From Tardiphaga sp. P9-11 (GTDB lineage: Bacteria > Pseudomonadota > Alphaproteobacteria > Rhizobiales > Xanthobacteraceae), in contig NZ_NPKQ01000012.1 in NCBI RefSeq assembly GCF_008329525.1, forward strand, positions 62,001 through 126,000: a stretch of DNA of 64,000 nt, read 5' to 3'. Shown here piece after piece: positions 17,686-25,625 of the stretch. A program made the translations under genes and the position numbers. Under the pieces are notes generated by a model. It worked only from the letters and a program-made list of their open reading frames with translations, did not search any database and was not told the origin of the DNA. The first letter of the stretch is position 1, and the number at the start of each line of letters is the position of its first letter.

Positions 17686-18081
17686 ATGAGAAAACTAGTG
17701 TTCGCAGTTGTTGTCTTTATCGGCGTCGCTGCCCAATCTTCCGTGCATGCAGCGTCGTCGCGGACCGATCAGATGCTCAAATTGTCGCCGGAAACCCGTC
17801 TGGAGCAGCGTTGCGATGCGCGCGCGATGGGCTCCGTGGGCCGCGAGCACAAGGGATACAAGCCGGACGAGTTCGTTGCCTACGCGTTTGCCGATCCGGT
17901 CATTCGCGGCAACCAGATCAAGGCGCCGGGCGGCGCGGTTCGCAGCGGGGGCAAGTGGTACAGGCTGTCCTATGTCTGCGAGACCAGCGCTGACGGGCTC
18001 GAAGTGAAGTCCTTCGCCTATCAACTCGGCGCTGAAGTGCCGCGCGGCGAATGGGACGAACACTATCTGGTGCCGCGCTGA
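17686..18081 (+). CDS. Exported DUF930 family protein
   Basis: A 131-residue protein with a signal peptide (MRKLVFAVVVFIGVAAQSS up to HAA) and a DUF930 domain: LSPETRLEQRCDARAMGSV, then YKPDEFVAYAFADP and a C-terminal part with two cysteines that could form a disulfide (Cys near residues 43 and 104). Function unknown in the family; many members are periplasmic. The gene stands alone between a terminator and the convergent LysR gene. Confidence 0.8.
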   Translation: MRKLVFAVVVFIGVAAQSSVHAASSRTDQMLKLSPETRLEQRCDARAMGSVGREHKGYKPDEFVAYAFADPVIRGNQIKAPGGAVRSGGKWYRLSYVCETSADGLEVKSFAYQLGAEVPRGEWDEHYLVPR

Positions 18082-18131
18082 CGGCCAAAGTAGCTCGTAT
18101 TCAGGCTTACGCCCGCGGCGGCACTACAGGT

Positions 18132-18998
18132 TCACGCCCCCGGTGACTTGAAAAAGCGTGATGAGATCTCATTGAGCAGGTCCGTGCTCTGTGTCGTCTC
18201 AAGATTCGAGCGCGCGCAGAGAAGGGCTTTGACGGGTGGCAGGTGGGGTAGATAGTATTCCTGCGCCCAGACGAGCGTAGGTGGTATCATCCGCTTCGGG
18301 ATCGCGGCGATGCCGATACCGCTTTCAACAGCTGTCAGCTTGGCGTGATAATCGGGACTGTTGAATACGATCTTATAAGACAGACCGTGGCGCGTCAGCG
18401 TCCGGATCATCAGATCGTCGCCCGGCCAGGTCAGGATCGGGATAGGTGCGCCCGGACTGAGGACGAAGTCCTTCGCGCGTACCCACACGAATTCCTCGTC
18501 TGCCTCGTTGACAATCAGGTGCAGGATTTCGCTGCTCATCTCCGGATTTTCGAGGATGTAGGCAATGTCGATATAGCCGTCGATCAGGCCCTTTGTGATG
18601 CCCACCGAATTGTCAGTGTGAATGATCAGGTTGGCCAGGCTTTGGGCGGTTTGATGGCTGAAGAATTCCCGCACGAACAGGGTGCTCAATCCAAACCGGA
18701 TCGGCTGCGGATGATACGCCGCGCCGCCGATCCGCAACATCTGGTCGTTGGCCTCGAGGATGCGGCGGGCCTGGTGCAGGACCAGCTTGCCGAGCTGGGT
18801 GACGGTCGTACCATTGACCGTTTTGGTGAAGAGGTTACCTCCCACCATGGTCTGGATGCGTTTGATCTGGGAGCTGACGGCCGGTTGGCTCAGGCCGAGC
18901 CGCTCGGCCGCCTTGGTCAAACTGCCAGTCTCGGAGATCGCTACAACGGTGCGGATGATCTCGATGGGGATGTTGAGCGGCTGATATCGCTTGTGCAT
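18132..18998 (-). CDS. LysR-family transcriptional regulator
   Basis: A 288-residue LysR regulator. The N-terminal winged helix-turn-helix is IIRTVVAISETGSLTKAAER with LGLSQPAVSSQIKRIQ; the rest is the type 2 periplasmic-binding effector domain (ILTWPGDDLMIRTL, SGIGIAAIPKRMI). The start at 18998 (MHKRYQPLN) is preferred as it begins just before the DNA-binding domain; ATG at 19034 would add 12 residues. No target operon is divergent from it: 290 bases of A/T-rich DNA separate it from a small plus-strand gene, so the regulon is unclear. Confidence 0.88.
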   Translation of the reverse strand: MHKRYQPLNIPIEIIRTVVAISETGSLTKAAERLGLSQPAVSSQIKRIQTMVGGNLFTKTVNGTTVTQLGKLVLHQARRILEANDQMLRIGGAAYHPQPIRFGLSTLFVREFFSHQTAQSLANLIIHTDNSVGITKGLIDGYIDIAYILENPEMSSEILHLIVNEADEEFVWVRAKDFVLSPGAPIPILTWPGDDLMIRTLTRHGLSYKIVFNSPDYHAKLTAVESGIGIAAIPKRMIPPTLVWAQEYYLPHLPPVKALLCARSNLETTQSTDLLNEISSRFFKSPGA

Positions 18999-19288
18999 TG
19001 CGACATTCCAGGATCGTCGAACAGATCGATTCATCAATATCTATAGTTGTATGACAATGAACCGCAATCGAAGAATTTAGATATACTCTAAACTGCGTGA
19101 AAAGACGTATCGCGTGGAACCCGCAATCTGGATAATTAAGCTGGAATAAGGTATTTAAACACGGCCTCCATTTCTTGACCGTGCAGAATTTTTCTTAAAC
19201 AATTAAAAGTTGCACGTCCGGCGCTTGGTTCGCGCGTGAAAAACTGCGGAAGTCCAAGTGAGCTGTCCTCGATATTCGGAGACTGCCG

Positions 19289-19519
19289 ATGCCCGGCACC
19301 TGCGGCGCTTATCTCAACGACAACATTCGCACCGAGCATTTGAAATGTTCGTACTGCAGGACTCAGGTCTATTTGATCAAGATCGAGTCGGACGACGAGG
19401 GCGGTGAAATTCGCACCTTTGGCTGTCCGCATTGTGCCACGTCGAAATCGCTGCGTTTGACGCCGCGCCGGCGAATTCTCGAGCCTGCTGAACTCGTCGC
19501 GGACCAGGCCATCTGCTGA
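19289..19519 (+). CDS. Small zinc-ribbon protein
   Basis: A 76-residue protein with two CxxC knuckles (CSYCR near residue 20 and CPHCA near residue 47) about 26 residues apart, the layout of a zinc ribbon, then a basic C-terminal tail (LRLTPRRRI). The same layout occurs in the protein at 22727. Role unknown; RNA or DNA binding is possible but not shown. Confidence 0.65.
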   Translation: MPGTCGAYLNDNIRTEHLKCSYCRTQVYLIKIESDDEGGEIRTFGCPHCATSKSLRLTPRRRILEPAELVADQAIC

Positions 19520-19527
19520 TTGATCGA

Positions 19528-19716
19528 CTACAGTCGATCAACACGCAGGAAGAAGGCCCAGATGATGGACAGGATGGCAGCGATCACCAGCCATGACGGG
19601 TTCATGCAGAATATGTCGCCGTAGTGGCACACCTGCATCGCCCATCTGCTGTTGTTGATACTCGCTGCATAAAACACACCGGCAGCGACCGTCAGAATGC
19701 TCGCAATCATGAACAT
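19528..19716 (-). CDS. Small membrane protein with two predicted helices
   Basis: A 62-residue protein: helix 1 MFMIASILTVAAGVFYAAS, a short loop with two cysteines (CHYGDIFC) and helix 2 LVIAAILSIIWAFFL, then RVDRL. The ATG at 19716 is preferred over an upstream TTG because GGAGC lies six bases upstream. Family unknown. It is convergent with the zinc-ribbon gene. Confidence 0.6.
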   Translation of the reverse strand: MFMIASILTVAAGVFYAASINNSRWAMQVCHYGDIFCMNPSWLVIAAILSIIWAFFLRVDRL

Positions 19717-19918
19717 GGGACGCTCCAATATAATATTAGCGCCACACTGTTCTGCATTCTTGAAGCAGCCGTGAATCGGATCGACGAAAGTCGGGGGCTT
19801 TGCGCATTTTTGATACGCGCACTCTAGCCCAATACCGTCGCGGATCCGTTTGAGGCTTTTTTAACCGCGAGTCGCCGACAGTTCCCGTGAGGACTTTGCG
19901 ACGTTAGGGAGGCCTGAA

Positions 19919-20143
19919 TTGGCCAAATACGAGACGACGAAATACGCGCAGATGCGCCGCTGCCGGATGGCGCATCTTCATGGTGAGCTGATCGACGAGC
20001 GATTCAGCGACGATGCCGACAGCGTTTTCGTCAACGGCTATGTTCACGCCGTTCGTCCGGATCTGACTTGCTGGCCACTGCGCTGGACGATCACCGTGGA
20101 GCCGTATCCGGTCGAAAGTCGCGTCTTGGCGCTGACTGGCTGA
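19919..20143 (+). CDS. Small hypothetical protein with TTG start
   Basis: A 74-residue soluble protein (MAKYETTKYAQMRR to VLALTG) starting at TTG, which is supported by AGGGAGG six bases upstream. Contains a WPLRWTITVEPYP strand. No family is recognised. A strong terminator follows 17 bases after the stop, which supports expression. Confidence 0.6.
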   Translation: MAKYETTKYAQMRRCRMAHLHGELIDERFSDDADSVFVNGYVHAVRPDLTCWPLRWTITVEPYPVESRVLALTG

Positions 20144-20160
20144 TCGTCATCCCTCTAAAC

Positions 20161-20188
20161 AAAAAGCCCTCGCGAACGAGGGCTTTTT
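20161..20188. terminator. Bidirectional intrinsic terminator
   Basis: Perfect 12-bp stem AAAAAGCCCTCG / CGAGGGCTTTTT with a CGAA tetraloop. T runs on both strands let it end the small gene from the left and the outer-membrane protein gene from the right. Confidence 0.92.
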
Positions 20189-20210
20189 GTTTAGAGCTCG
20201 TTTGCACCGA

Positions 20211-21014
20211 TCAGTAGCGGGCGACCGACGGGCCGCCGAAATGATAGTTAAGTCCGCCGCGTACCGTATTGGTCTTCAAGTCGATATCGTGGGCGATGAT
20301 GCCGGTTGCTGCACCGGGGCCGGTGAAGACCGGTGCCGTCACCGACTGCTTGCCGAAATCAGTATGGAGATATTCGACCTTCGCCGACCAGTTCTTGCTG
20401 AAGGCGTGTTCGATGCCGGCGCCGATCGTCCATCCCGCCACGGTCTTCGACAATGATGCAGCCTCATTCTGGCCGGTCGTGTCGGTTAGCGAGGAGGCAA
20501 AATTCAACTCGGTGAGCGCGAGGCCGCCGGTTGCGTAGAAAAGCGTGCGATCGACTGTATAGCCAACGCGTGGGCGCAGCGTGACCAGCCAATCACTCGT
20601 AACGGAATTTGTGGTCGTGAACGAACCGCCGGTCGGGAAAGGCGCTGCAAAACCGCGCGACTGCTTCAGGCCGAAATAGTTCGCGTCGGCCTCGACGCCG
20701 AACAACCAGCGGTCCACCTGATGATTATAGCCGACCTGACCGCCGCCGGTGAAGCCATCGGGATTGAGCCGCGGCGAGGCCGCTGTAATCGCCTGCTGGT
20801 TTGCGATCGGCGCGGTACCATTGACGAAAGCGTTGGAGACGTTGCTCTGGCCCCAGGAACCGCCCGCGTTGCCGCCGGCATACCAGCCGCCCCAGTTATA
20901 GCCTGCTTCGGTCGCCGCGGGCGTCTTGGTCCACACACGCGACTGCAGGTCGGCAGCGGCGGCATTCACCGCGCCCGACGCTGCGATGATCGCGGCCAGC
21001 CAAAGCGTTCGCAT
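20211..21014 (-). CDS. Outer-membrane beta-barrel protein (Omp25/Omp31-like)
   Basis: A 267-residue outer-membrane protein of the rhizobial OmpA-like/Omp25 porin family. Signal peptide MRTLWLAAIIAASGAVNAAAA; then the typical NWGGWYAGGNAGGSWG, the repeating amphipathic strands (GYNHQVDRWLFGVEADANY, WLVTLRPRVGYTVDRTLFYA, IGAGIEHAFSKNWSAKVEYLH) and the C-terminal strand VRGGLNYHF. Usual length for the family is 200-290. It sits alone between two terminators. Confidence 0.88.
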   Translation of the reverse strand: MRTLWLAAIIAASGAVNAAAADLQSRVWTKTPAATEAGYNWGGWYAGGNAGGSWGQSNVSNAFVNGTAPIANQQAITAASPRLNPDGFTGGGQVGYNHQVDRWLFGVEADANYFGLKQSRGFAAPFPTGGSFTTTNSVTSDWLVTLRPRVGYTVDRTLFYATGGLALTELNFASSLTDTTGQNEAASLSKTVAGWTIGAGIEHAFSKNWSAKVEYLHTDFGKQSVTAPVFTGPGAATGIIAHDIDLKTNTVRGGLNYHFGGPSVARY

Positions 21015-21137
21015 CCAGGACCTTCCATCGCTCTGAAGATATTGAGCGAATTCGACACAAGCTTTAGCTGGAAACGCTGACCTTGGCTGTCACCGGGGGG
21101 CAACAGAAGCAGAACAATACCTGAGTAGGGCAGCAAA

Positions 21138-21164
21138 AAGCCCGGCCGTTGGGCGGCCGGGCTT
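21138..21164 (-). terminator. Intrinsic terminator of the small secreted protein gene
   Basis: Stem AAGCCCGGCCG / CGGCCGGGCTT with a five-base loop; on the minus strand it is followed by a T run (TTTTTGC). It lies 17 bases after the stop of the gene at 21182. Confidence 0.88.
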
Positions 21165-21181
21165 TCCGTAACTTGATGTGA

Positions 21182-21436
21182 TCAGTAGGCGCAGACGTTG
21201 ACCGTCCGGACGCGCGGCCCGCGGCGGGTTTCCACGACGCGGCGCTGCAGGCAGCCATCAGTCAGGCCGCCGACATAGAAGGTCGGCCCGCCATAGAAGG
21301 CGTGGTGACCGTAGCCACCCCACCCACCGTGCCAGCCACCGATATGCCAGCCGTGAGCCGACGCAGCGCTGGGGGCGAGGGCGGCCACACCGAGCGAGGC
21401 CGCAGCGATCAGTCCGAGGGTTATGTTGCGAAACAT
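21182..21436 (-). CDS. Small secreted Gly/His/Trp-rich protein
   Basis: An 84-residue exported protein: signal peptide ending near APSAASA, then a Gly/His/Trp-rich part (HGWHIGGWHGGWGGYGHH) and a C-terminal part with two cysteines (DGCLQRRVVET, VNVCAY). Similar short exported proteins are frequent in Bradyrhizobium. Metal binding by the histidines is possible but is only inference. Confidence 0.7.
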   Translation of the reverse strand: MFRNITLGLIAAASLGVAALAPSAASAHGWHIGGWHGGWGGYGHHAFYGGPTFYVGGLTDGCLQRRVVETRRGPRVRTVNVCAY

Positions 21437-21669
21437 AGATATTCTCCATTGGGTGGGCGCGAGCGCCTTGCTGTGTCCCTGCCCATCAGTCGCTCCCCCC
21501 GTCGGGTGCGTTCAAGCAGGTTCTGGAGAATCGTGTTTCAGTCTTGTTTCGTGGGAGACAGCCTTCGTCGAGGCCGGGTCTCTCGATAGAGCCACATGGT
21601 GGCTGCAAGCGCAGCAACTAGCCGAGCTGCGCGATGGCCGAGCGGCGGTGTCGCGAAATTGTCGTGCGC

Positions 21670-21762
21670 TTAAAAGCGGGCGCGGTAACCGTCATAGGCG
21701 TGAGCGGCCAGAATGCCGGCGCTGAGAAAGCCGAAGAGTGCAGTGACGGTCTCAATCATCAT
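21670..21762 (-). CDS. Very small membrane protein, 30 residues
   Basis: A 30-residue product with one hydrophobic helix (VTALFGFLSAGILAAHA) and a basic end (DGYRARF). The ATG at 21762 has AAGGAC five bases upstream. The pattern MxIET-helix-AHA-basic tail resembles other very short single-pass proteins of this lineage, including the one at 28159 (VIETLLLLSV). Likely real but easily missed. Confidence 0.5.
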   Translation of the reverse strand: MMIETVTALFGFLSAGILAAHAYDGYRARF

Positions 21763-22125
21763 AGTAGTCCTTATAACCCCGTGAACTACAGACGGCACGT
21801 GGGGCCGCACAGTCAAAGAGATTCGCGGTCTGCTTTTCATTCGGAGCTGTAGTGATGCGTCGTTGCAACATTTTACGCAGTCGCAACGAGCGATAGCGGC
21901 GCGACGGCGATGACAATGCGGCGGTAGGGAGGCGACGCCAGCCCGACGCAGGGTTAACGGGCGCTGAAGGCGTACGAGTGTGGGCATGATGAGGGGACAT
22001 GGGGGATTACCTACTCGCAGCAGTTCACCCCGGTGGATTTTTTGCTTACATACGCTTCAAGGAATCGCACCGGTTGTCTCGCGCCCCGAGTCGTAGGATC
22101 GGATGTCGCAAGTTTAGGATCTCCC
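21763..22125. other. Intergenic stretch without recognised gene
   Basis: 363 bases between the very small minus-strand gene and the coiled-coil gene. It should contain the promoters of both. I see no convincing gene, RNA or repeat here. Confidence 0.5.
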
Positions 22126-22713
22126 TTGGCCGATATGTTCAATAACGAGATCAATGTCGGGCCGCCGCCTGTGCCGCTGCGCAAGCGCAGGTCGTTTGGC
22201 CCGTTCGGAATTGTCGCCGTGCTGTTGATCCTCGCAGGCGGCGGTGGATATCTCTGGCTGAACTACCGCGACGCACTGACCGACATGACACAGGCAGTGA
22301 CAGGAAGCACAGGGCTCAGAGATAACGCCCCGGTGTTGGCGAGCGCGGCGGAGGGCAGCGTCAGCGCGACTGATTTCGCAGCGTTCCAGCAGCAGACTGG
22401 AAGCTCGATCCAGGCTGCTACCGAACTGCTGACGGCGCAGCAGACAGAGTTGAAGCGCCTGTCCGATCAGATCCAGGGCCTCACGACCCAGGTCGTTGGA
22501 CTGACCGCCAAGATCGATACGCTGCAGGGCAGGGGCGTTCTCGCCCCGCCGGCTCCGGCCGCTGCGGCGCCAGCGCCCATGGCCGCAGCTCCGGCTGCGC
22601 CAGTAGCGGCGCGTCCGGCACCCACGGCGCCGCGCAAGCGCCCTGCCGATCGTCCCGCCGGCGCCATCTCGGTCGGCGGCGCTCCGCTCCCGGCGGCACA
22701 GCCACCGCGGTGA
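22126..22713 (+). CDS. Membrane-anchored coiled-coil protein with Ala/Pro-rich tail
   Basis: A 195-residue protein: short cytoplasmic N-terminus (PLRKRRSFG), one helix (GIVAVLLILAGGGGYLWL), a coiled-coil stretch at about residues 80-145 (TELKRLSDQIQGLTTQV) and an Ala/Pro-rich basic tail. TTG at 22126 has AGGA six bases upstream and is preferred; ATG at 22135 is the alternative. The layout resembles periplasm-facing scaffold proteins, but no family is recognised. Confidence 0.6.
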   Translation: MADMFNNEINVGPPPVPLRKRRSFGPFGIVAVLLILAGGGGYLWLNYRDALTDMTQAVTGSTGLRDNAPVLASAAEGSVSATDFAAFQQQTGSSIQAATELLTAQQTELKRLSDQIQGLTTQVVGLTAKIDTLQGRGVLAPPAPAAAAPAPMAAAPAAPVAARPAPTAPRKRPADRPAGAISVGGAPLPAAQPPR

Positions 22714-22726
22714 TCTCTCAAGCGGC

Positions 22727-22969
22727 CTAACGCGTCTGGGGCCGTCGTGTTTTTTTGGGCGGCCTGTGGCGGCTGAGATCGGGCGGCCCGCCGATGACCT
22801 TGGTCTTCACGAATTCGCATTTGGGGCAGGTGAAGGTGCACTTGTCGCCACCGCCGGCATCGGGCTCGCTCCGCAGCAATGTCATCCGCGCCCGGCACAT
22901 CGCGCAGCGCGGCGGCTTGAGAGAGCCGAGTGTTTCAGCGGGCGTCGTTGGTTCGGATTGATCGATCAT
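22727..22969 (-). CDS. Small zinc-ribbon protein
   Basis: An 80-residue protein with CAMCR and CPKC knuckles 22 residues apart and a very basic C-terminus (HRPPKKTRRPQTR). The same layout as the protein at 19289, which suggests distant paralogues. The ATG at 22969 is used; the TTG upstream has no ribosome-binding site. It is convergent with the coiled-coil gene, 13 bases apart. Confidence 0.62.
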   Translation of the reverse strand: MIDQSEPTTPAETLGSLKPPRCAMCRARMTLLRSEPDAGGGDKCTFTCPKCEFVKTKVIGGPPDLSRHRPPKKTRRPQTR

Positions 22970-23103
22970 GTCGTCCGACAGAGGATGATGCGACAAATGG
23001 CGGAAAGGGTGTCAACCGAAGGACACTGTAAAAGTTACGGTATTTTCAATTTTCTGCATTAATCCTACGGACTACTCCACGACAAGAACAATGCTTGTTT
23101 TAA

Positions 23104-23334
23104 GCCGACATCCAGGCCATTGCCGGCCCCAAGGATCCAGTCGGCAGGGCAGAGGGCGAGTCTCTGTGGGACGATCCGACCGGCTACAATTACGGCCGCT
23201 TCCTGCGAGATCGCCAGAGTGAAGCCTCTCCCATGATGTGGGCTGCAGACCGCCTCGGACGTGTCCCGAACGCTTCTTTAAGCATTGAAGCGGAGGCTGA
23301 TTTCAAGCGGCCTTCGAACTCACACCGCGACTAA
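23104..23334 (+). pseudogene. Open frame of coding character without a start codon (gene remnant)
   Basis: A 76-codon frame runs from a stop at 23101 to TAA at 23332 with G/C-rich third positions, reading for example SLWDDPTGYNYGRFLRDRQ and WAADRLGRVPNAS. No ATG, GTG or TTG occurs before Met44-45 in this frame and there is no ribosome-binding site. It looks like the 3' end of a gene whose 5' part is lost, followed by its own terminator. The parent family is not recognised. Confidence 0.4.
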
Positions 23335-23337
23335 AGA

Positions 23338-23368
23338 CCCGCCGGACCTAGTCCGCCCGGCGGGTTTT
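23338..23368 (+). terminator. Intrinsic terminator
   Basis: Stem CCCGCCGG / CCGGCGGG with an 11-base loop followed by four T, directly after the open frame ending at 23334. Its arms are identical to those of the hairpin at 25089. Confidence 0.8.
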
Positions 23369-23406
23369 GTGTAATCTACGCGAATGTTCACCAGATCAGT
23401 GCCGGC

Positions 23407-23703
23407 ATGTCAGGGTTAGAACCTAAAGACGCGGGAAAGCTCGCCTTAGGCGGCTTCTTTGTCGCATTCGCCAATGTCGAAATGAAGATCGGCAATGTTT
23501 TGAAAGCCATCCTCAAGGCGGAGGACCATCAGCAAGACCTGATCGTCGCAGCAATCGGAAACTTCGCACAGAAGGCCAATGCCGTAAAGGTTGGCCTCGC
23601 TCAGGCGACGACTCTAGGCCCCGCGCACGGTCACGTAACGAAGCGTCACGCCGTTACAGCGCCGGACGGCTATGTCGCCCGCCTCGTTCTATGCCGTTGT
23701 TGA
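23407..23703 (+). CDS. Hypothetical helical protein, possibly 3'-truncated
   Basis: A 98-codon frame. The first 70 residues look like a real helical protein (GGFFVAFANVEMKIGNVLKAI, DLIVAAIGNFAQKANAV), but the last 25 or so lack that character and overlap the minus-strand gene at 23654. This suggests a gene cut short by a deletion near 23620. No strong ribosome-binding site precedes the ATG. Function unknown. Confidence 0.4.
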   Translation: MSGLEPKDAGKLALGGFFVAFANVEMKIGNVLKAILKAEDHQQDLIVAAIGNFAQKANAVKVGLAQATTLGPAHGHVTKRHAVTAPDGYVARLVLCRC

Positions 23704-23848
23704 TCTCTGCAAGGCACGCTTCGACTGCCAATTCGCGCGATCGGTGCTTGCGCGGCCCTTTAACCAGGCCGTTCCCGGCAAGGATGCCCCAGCGCCAAAG
23801 GCCGGGCTCAACCTCCCGCACGTCGTAACTCACGGTTCGATGCAGCAT
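23654..23848 (-). CDS. Small hypothetical protein, 64 residues
   Basis: A short soluble protein: YDVREVEPGLWRWGI near the start and SRELAVEACLAEINNGIER near the end, a pattern I associate with short Bradyrhizobium proteins. Start assigned at 23848 (MLHRTVSYD); ATG at 23878 is an alternative. Overlaps the tail of the plus-strand frame at 23407. Function unknown. Confidence 0.55.
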   Translation of the reverse strand: MLHRTVSYDVREVEPGLWRWGILAGNGLVKGPRKHRSRELAVEACLAEINNGIERGGRHSRPAL

Positions 23849-24247
23849 CAGAAAGCCCTGGGTCCCCAGCGCAATCATAGCACGTAAGGACGCGCCAAAG
23901 CGCCCGGTGAGGGCGAATGGTGATTGAAAAATTCGCAAATCAGGTGGATGCTGTCAGCGGGCCTGAAAACCCTGACCTTGATATCGGCGCGTGAACCCTT
24001 GGCGGGGTTGACGGCCTGAAGCGTTGAAGGGCCTTGGCGGGCTCGACGACGCCACGGATGCACTTAGCGGTGCACCAACCTGGCCATCATGGCCGGGATC
24101 GGTGCGCCATGTCCAGAGCTTAGCGGCTTAAAAGTGCATCGGCTTGTCTCAAGGCAAGTTTTCAGATCCCGGCTTGCTGGCCTGTCGCCCGCTATAGGAG
24201 CGAATGCTCCCCGGTCCTGAAAAACCGGCCGACCTTGAGAAGCCACC
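23849..24247. other. Intergenic stretch without recognised gene
   Basis: About 400 bases. There is a 25-codon plus-strand frame starting with ATG at about 23918 (MVIEKFANQV, ending DLDIGA) that could be a remnant, and a palindrome TGGCCATCATGGCC near 24082. I see no convincing gene. Confidence 0.4.
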
Positions 24248-24958
24248 ATGGAAACCACCCATCACGAGCCTGGGAGCCCCCAGGATGCGCCTCGATACTT
24301 CAAGACCGACATCACACCGGAAACAGTCTTCGTCGCCATCGGGCAGCTCCGCAAGGACGCCCGGGACGAGATCGACCGGCTTATCCAGTTTCTCGACAAG
24401 ACGGACGCCTATGTCAGCCGGGAGCTTGAGGAAGGCGCGGACGACGTCCCTTGCGATGACGACGAACGCGAGGCGTCGTTTTGCGGGCTTTCAGCGCATG
24501 ACGGTCACCGCATGGGCATCACCGACTGGACTGACGAACGCGAGGGTGACGACGTCCTTGGCGGCGATGCCGAAGCCGAGCCGAGCCTTGGCTCGGTCAA
24601 TATGTACACACACACGGACCAGACGCGGTGGTCGGCCGGCGGTTCATTGGATCTCGAAGACGAGCACGACGGCGCCGAGCCGGAGAACGAGCACGGCGAC
24701 GGTTCGTCTGGCGGCAATGTCGACGACGAACCGTCGTTGTGCGGCGTCGGAAGCCATGAGCATCAAGGCTTCGGCAACGAATATGACGGGGAGCTAGAAC
24801 CGTACCCAAAGGACAAGGTGAGTAAGCCCCGATCCAGTCGCATCGAACAGCGCGTCACGATCCCTGACTTCAGCGTTTACCCGACGCTGAATGGTCTGAC
24901 GCCGCAGCAAAAAGCCATGGTCCGGCCTCGGCTCGACGGCGTGAGTCTCGGTCGCTAA
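24248..24958 (+). CDS. Acidic protein with EPSL-type repeats
   Basis: A 236-residue, strongly acidic protein. After a helical N-terminal part (TPETVFVAIGQLRKDARDEIDRL) come three loosely repeated units centred on EASFCGLSAH, EPSLGSVNMY and DEPSLCGVGSH, separated by Asp/Glu-rich linkers. The C-terminal part (PRSSRIEQRVTIPDFSVYPT) is unlike the rest. I recall proteins with recurring DEPSLG units as common, uncharacterised genes in Rhizobiales and sphingomonads, often in accessory regions. Function unknown. Confidence 0.6.
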   Translation: METTHHEPGSPQDAPRYFKTDITPETVFVAIGQLRKDARDEIDRLIQFLDKTDAYVSRELEEGADDVPCDDDEREASFCGLSAHDGHRMGITDWTDEREGDDVLGGDAEAEPSLGSVNMYTHTDQTRWSAGGSLDLEDEHDGAEPENEHGDGSSGGNVDDEPSLCGVGSHEHQGFGNEYDGELEPYPKDKVSKPRSSRIEQRVTIPDFSVYPTLNGLTPQQKAMVRPRLDGVSLGR

Positions 24959-24973
24959 CCGTCAACTCTTTCG

Positions 24974-24996
24974 ATGCCCGGGCTTGTCCCGGGCAT
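24974..24996 (+). terminator. Hairpin after the acidic protein gene
   Basis: Perfect stem ATGCCCGGG / CCCGGGCAT with a five-base loop, 15 bases after the stop codon. The T tract is distant and broken, so it may be a weak terminator or a 3'-end stabiliser. Confidence 0.5.
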
Positions 24997-25042
24997 TGGT
25001 CGCGGATCCTTCTTTAACAATTTGAGCGCATTCTATTCAAAA

Positions 25043-25116
25043 GGCGGGTCAGTAATGCGTACCGCTAGCTGGTAGACGACGAGACAGACCCGCCGGATTC
25101 GTCCCCGGCGGGTTTT
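25043..25116 (+). promoter_or_regulatory. Possible attenuator leader of the small gene at 25131
   Basis: A terminator-type hairpin (CCCGCCGG 25089-25096, CCGGCGGG 25105-25112, then TTTT) ends four bases before the ribosome-binding site of the next gene. Its left arm can instead pair with GGCGGGTC at 25043-25050 through GACCCGCC at 25087-25094, giving a mutually exclusive fold. A six-codon frame (ATG at 25055, MRTASW) lies between the arms. This is the layout of an attenuated leader; whether it works is inference. It could also be just the terminator of an upstream transcript. Confidence 0.4.
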
Positions 25117-25130
25117 CTTTGGAGGCGGCA

Positions 25131-25373
25131 GTGGCATCAGCAATTGAGCTCATTGTCAGCGCATACGTCCGGGTTGGGGATCGAGACGCGCTGGTCGGCC
25201 TGCTGGATCATCGCCAACGACTTGCGGCTGATCTGCGTGGCCGAACGGGCTTCGATTTCAGTGTGCCTATGAACGCCGTTACAGGCGAGATCGGTGTCAT
25301 CGAAGCAGGCTTAGCTGAGCTGGCAGGACCGGTCCCGACGGCTCTTGGGTCAAAAGCCGACAGCGCCGGGTAG
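25131..25373 (+). CDS. Small helical protein, 80 residues, GTG start
   Basis: A soluble helical protein (ASAIELIVSAYVRVGDRDALV, then HRQRLAADLRGRTGFDF and EIGVIEAGLAEL). GTG at 25131 is chosen because GGAGG lies five bases upstream. The pattern resembles short Bradyrhizobium hypothetical proteins. Its 3' end overlaps the convergent small membrane protein gene by 24 bases. Function unknown. Confidence 0.65.
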   Translation: MASAIELIVSAYVRVGDRDALVGLLDHRQRLAADLRGRTGFDFSVPMNAVTGEIGVIEAGLAELAGPVPTALGSKADSAG

Positions 25374-25511
25374 GCCGTACCATCCAAACAGCATGGCTGC
25401 GAGCGAGAGCAAAAGGCCAATACCGCAGAACAAAAGTATGCCGGAGTCGAACTCCGCTCGTTGCTGCTTTGTTGGAACCTGCGGTGTTGAAAGCCATTCG
25501 ATAACGGTCAT
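25350..25511 (-). CDS. Small membrane protein, 53 residues
   Basis: A short protein of soluble N-terminus (MTVIEWLSTPQVPTKQQ) and one transmembrane helix (ILLFCGIGLLLSLAAMLFGW) near the C-terminus. The ribosome-binding site GGAGGGTGAC immediately precedes the ATG, which makes this a strong small-gene candidate. No family is recognised. Confidence 0.65.
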   Translation of the reverse strand: MTVIEWLSTPQVPTKQQRAEFDSGILLFCGIGLLLSLAAMLFGWYGLPGAVGF

Positions 25512-25625
25512 GTCACCCTCCGATTTCTGCTGACTGGACAGTTTGTCGCAGGCGGCCCGGGAAGGTTCACGGAAAGAAAGGGAGGAGGCCGCCGGCTGGC
25601 GTAAACCGGCGGGCTCCGTTGTTCC

